Source: Pseudomonadota bacterium (lineage in GTDB: Bacteria > Pseudomonadota > Alphaproteobacteria > Azospirillales > Azospirillaceae). From it: 7,738 nt of DNA. Location: contig JAEYOB010000087.1 of NCBI GenBank assembly GCA_023412175.1, positions 1 to 7,738 on the forward strand. The letters run 5' to 3'. Of this stretch, positions 6,481 to 7,738 are shown piece after piece; the stretch's first letter is position 1; each line of letters starts with the position of its first letter. The position numbers and the translations under genes are program-made. The notes under the pieces were generated by a model. It did no database searches. It saw only the letters and a program-made list of their open reading frames with translations, and was not told the DNA's origin.

Positions 6481-6819
6481 CTACTTCACTTCCCGCTTCG
6501 GCAGCGGCGTGCCGTCGGCGCGCAGGATCTCGGTGGGCTTGACGGTACCGCGGCTGGCGGTGCCGGTGATGGTGAGCTGGTCGCCCTCCTTCACGCCGTC
6601 GAACACGAACTCCTTGCTGGTGACGTCCACCGTCTGCTGCCCGTCGCTGAGCGCGACGTACTTGGAACCAACCCGCTTCACCGTGCCGACGACGGTGCCC
6701 TCGCCCAGCATCAGCAGGTCGACCAGACGCATCTGCGGGGGCTTCTTGGCCTCCTGCGCCTGTGCGGCCCCGAAGGCCAGGGACGCCGCCAGGACGGCGG
6801 TCACAACGATCTTCTTCAT
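6481..6819 (-). CDS. Small secreted periplasmic protein, possible OB fold
   Basis: I do not recognise this 112-aa protein as a named family. It begins MKKIVVTAVLAASLAFGAAQAQ, a clear Sec signal peptide with a probable cut after AQA (residue 21), so the mature protein is about 91 aa and periplasmic. Residues about 39-98 look like a compact beta-barrel: GEGTVVGTVKRVGSKYVALS, then TVDVTSKEFVFDGVKEGDQL and TITGTASRGTVKPTEILR. Alternating short strands with VxGTV...GDxLxITG resemble bacterial OB-fold proteins, but I claim only resemblance. The mature part has no Cys and no lipobox. ATG at 6819 was chosen because the signal peptide starts there. The frame is open upstream to 6912, but those residues are not signal-like. 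AAGAGAG lies about 9 bases upstream as a weak ribosome site. It sits 89 bases downstream of an AsmA-like gene on the same strand and may be co-transcribed with it or use the TATACT at 6877-6872. Confidence 0.85.
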   Translation of the reverse strand: MKKIVVTAVLAASLAFGAAQAQEAKKPPQMRLVDLLMLGEGTVVGTVKRVGSKYVALSDGQQTVDVTSKEFVFDGVKEGDQLTITGTASRGTVKPTEILRADGTPLPKREVK

Positions 6820-6843
6820 ACCGATCAGCTCTCTTCTCCGTGC

Positions 6844-6859
6844 CATGCCCTGGGGCATG
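6844..6859. repeat. 16-base inverted repeat in the leader of the small secreted-protein gene
   Basis: CATGCCC-TG-GGGCATG is a perfect 7-bp dyad with a 2-base centre. It lies between a TATACT hexamer (6877-6872, minus strand) and the start codon at 6819. It would sit at about +6 to +22 of a transcript made from that hexamer, so it could be an operator. The spacer is too short for a stable RNA hairpin unless base pairs open. Confidence 0.35.
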
Positions 6860-6871
6860 ACGTTCATGGAA

Positions 6872-6877
6872 AGTATA
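6872..6877 (-). promoter_or_regulatory. Candidate -10 element for the small secreted-protein gene
   Basis: TATACT on the minus strand differs from the TATAAT consensus by one base and stands out in G/C-rich sequence, about 53 bases before the start codon. No recognisable -35 element lies upstream, so the promoter is only a candidate. Confidence 0.3.
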
Positions 6878-6908
6878 CGCCCTCTCGCCGCGCCGCCGGC
6901 CCCCGGCA

Positions 6909-7738
6909 TCACTGCCTCAACCCGTCCAGCAGGCCGCGGATCACGCCCTCCGGGTTGGTGCCGCCCGGCACGGGAAGGGCCTTTTCCAGCACGGCCCCGG
7001 CGGCGCGCCTGGCGAGGAACTCCTGCACCTCCTGCATCTCGAAGCTGCGCGTCGGCTGGTCGATCGGGCCTGCGAGACGCAGGCTGACCGGCGGCAGCGG
7101 GTCGTCCGACCGCGCGGCAACCCGCACGCGCATGTCGATCGTCCGCGCCGGCAGGCTCACCTGCCCCACCGCCGTGGCTTCGCCCAGGTCGGAGATCAGG
7201 CGCAAATCCTCGGTGCGCGCCACACCATGCTCGATGGCGAAGCTGCCGTCCATGCGGGCGAACCGGGTCGAGCCGCCCTGAAGCGCCCCCAGCACCGCCG
7301 GCAGCGCGTCCTGCGGCCGGTCGACACGGGTCAGCCGCTCGCGCAGCACGCCCAGGTCGAAACCGCGCACCACACCGTCGCGGGCGTGCAGCGTGCCCTT
7401 GCCGGACAGCGCCTGCATCATGGCGGTGGGGTTGGCGCCAGCAGCGTTCAGTTCGAGGTCGAGGTCGAGCGTGCCGCCGGCAATGTCCAGGGCACCGCTG
7501 CCGGCCGCCTCGGCCAGCTTCGCCTTGACCAGCGTGACGTTCAGCTCGCCCTGCGCGCCGCCCCCCTCGGCGGCGGCGAGGCGGCCGGTGGCGCCGACCT
7601 GCCCGCCGAGCAGCACACCGTCGAGCTGCTCCAGCGTCAGCACGCCGTCCCCAACGGTCGCGCGCAGCGCCGGCCGTTCGAGGCGCATGCCCTCGGCGAC
7701 GATGGCGGACGAGGTAAGGCCGAGCCGCCCGTCAAAGC
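6909..7738 (-). CDS. AsmA-like protein, C-terminal part (N-terminus beyond the window)
   Basis: This is a second AsmA-family protein. The open frame enters from the right edge (first visible codons FDGRLGLTSSAIVAEG) and ends with TGA at 6909, giving 276 visible residues. Typical AsmA C-terminal features are the strand-rich repeats VGDGVLTLEQLDGVLLGG and GGTLDLDLELNAAGANP, the core ALSGKGTLHARDGVVRGFDL, the segment RFARMDGSFAIEHGVARTED with LRLISDLGEATAVGQVSLPA directly after it, and the closing strand IDMRVRVA with SLRLAGPIDQPTRSFEM. The core is clearly related to, but different from, the AsmA protein at 1278-3290: both have GxxRGxxL, a GSFxxxxGVARTxDLR pattern and a GxVSLPxRxxDxR strand. By family it should be a membrane-anchored periplasmic protein acting in envelope biogenesis. 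The anchor and start are not visible. An internal ATG at 7688 is not the start, since homology continues upstream of it. Confidence 0.85.
   Translation of the reverse strand, partial: FDGRLGLTSSAIVAEGMRLERPALRATVGDGVLTLEQLDGVLLGGQVGATGRLAAAEGGGAQGELNVTLVKAKLAEAAGSGALDIAGGTLDLDLELNAAGANPTAMMQALSGKGTLHARDGVVRGFDLGVLRERLTRVDRPQDALPAVLGALQGGSTRFARMDGSFAIEHGVARTEDLRLISDLGEATAVGQVSLPARTIDMRVRVAARSDDPLPPVSLRLAGPIDQPTRSFEMQEVQEFLARRAAGAVLEKALPVPGGTNPEGVIRGLLDGLRQ

Overview
The window is very GC-rich and shows strong third-position G/C codon use throughout. The protein types (a Rhodospirillales-style chemoreceptor, AsmA-like proteins and an ECF sigma/anti-sigma pair) suggest an alphaproteobacterium close to Azospirillum. 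That placement is inferred from composition and protein style; no marker gene is present. I see no tRNA, rRNA, CRISPR array, insertion sequence or phage gene.

Layout from left to right. (1) Bases 1-943, minus strand: an ECF sigma factor gene and, overlapping its stop by one base, a membrane anti-sigma factor gene that runs off the left edge. (2) Bases 944-1277: a 334-base gene-free stretch with several short dyads and candidate ECF promoter elements, plus a 12-bp hairpin just past the next gene. (3) Bases 1278-3290, minus strand: a complete AsmA-family envelope protein of 670 aa. (4) Bases about 3323-3874, plus strand: an isolated C-terminal piece of an Eis-like GNAT acetyltransferase (SCP2-like domain only), read divergently from the AsmA gene and probably a remnant. 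(5) Bases 4015-6429, plus strand: an 804-aa methyl-accepting chemotaxis protein whose roughly 400-aa periplasmic region appears to contain three copies of one helical module. (6) Bases 6430-6480: a GC hairpin between convergent genes. (7) Bases 6481-6819, minus strand: a 112-aa secreted protein, possibly with an OB fold. (8) Bases 6909-7738, minus strand: the C-terminal part of a second AsmA-like protein that enters from the right edge.

Functionally this looks like an ordinary chromosomal neighbourhood: envelope maintenance (two AsmA-like proteins and a small periplasmic protein), an envelope-linked sigma/anti-sigma switch and chemotaxis. I do not see a defence island or a clearly new multi-gene system. 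The points most worth a second look are the triplicated sensor region of the chemoreceptor, the truncated Eis-like fragment beside the AsmA promoter region, the Cys-free anti-sigma factor, and the dyads upstream of the sigma gene.
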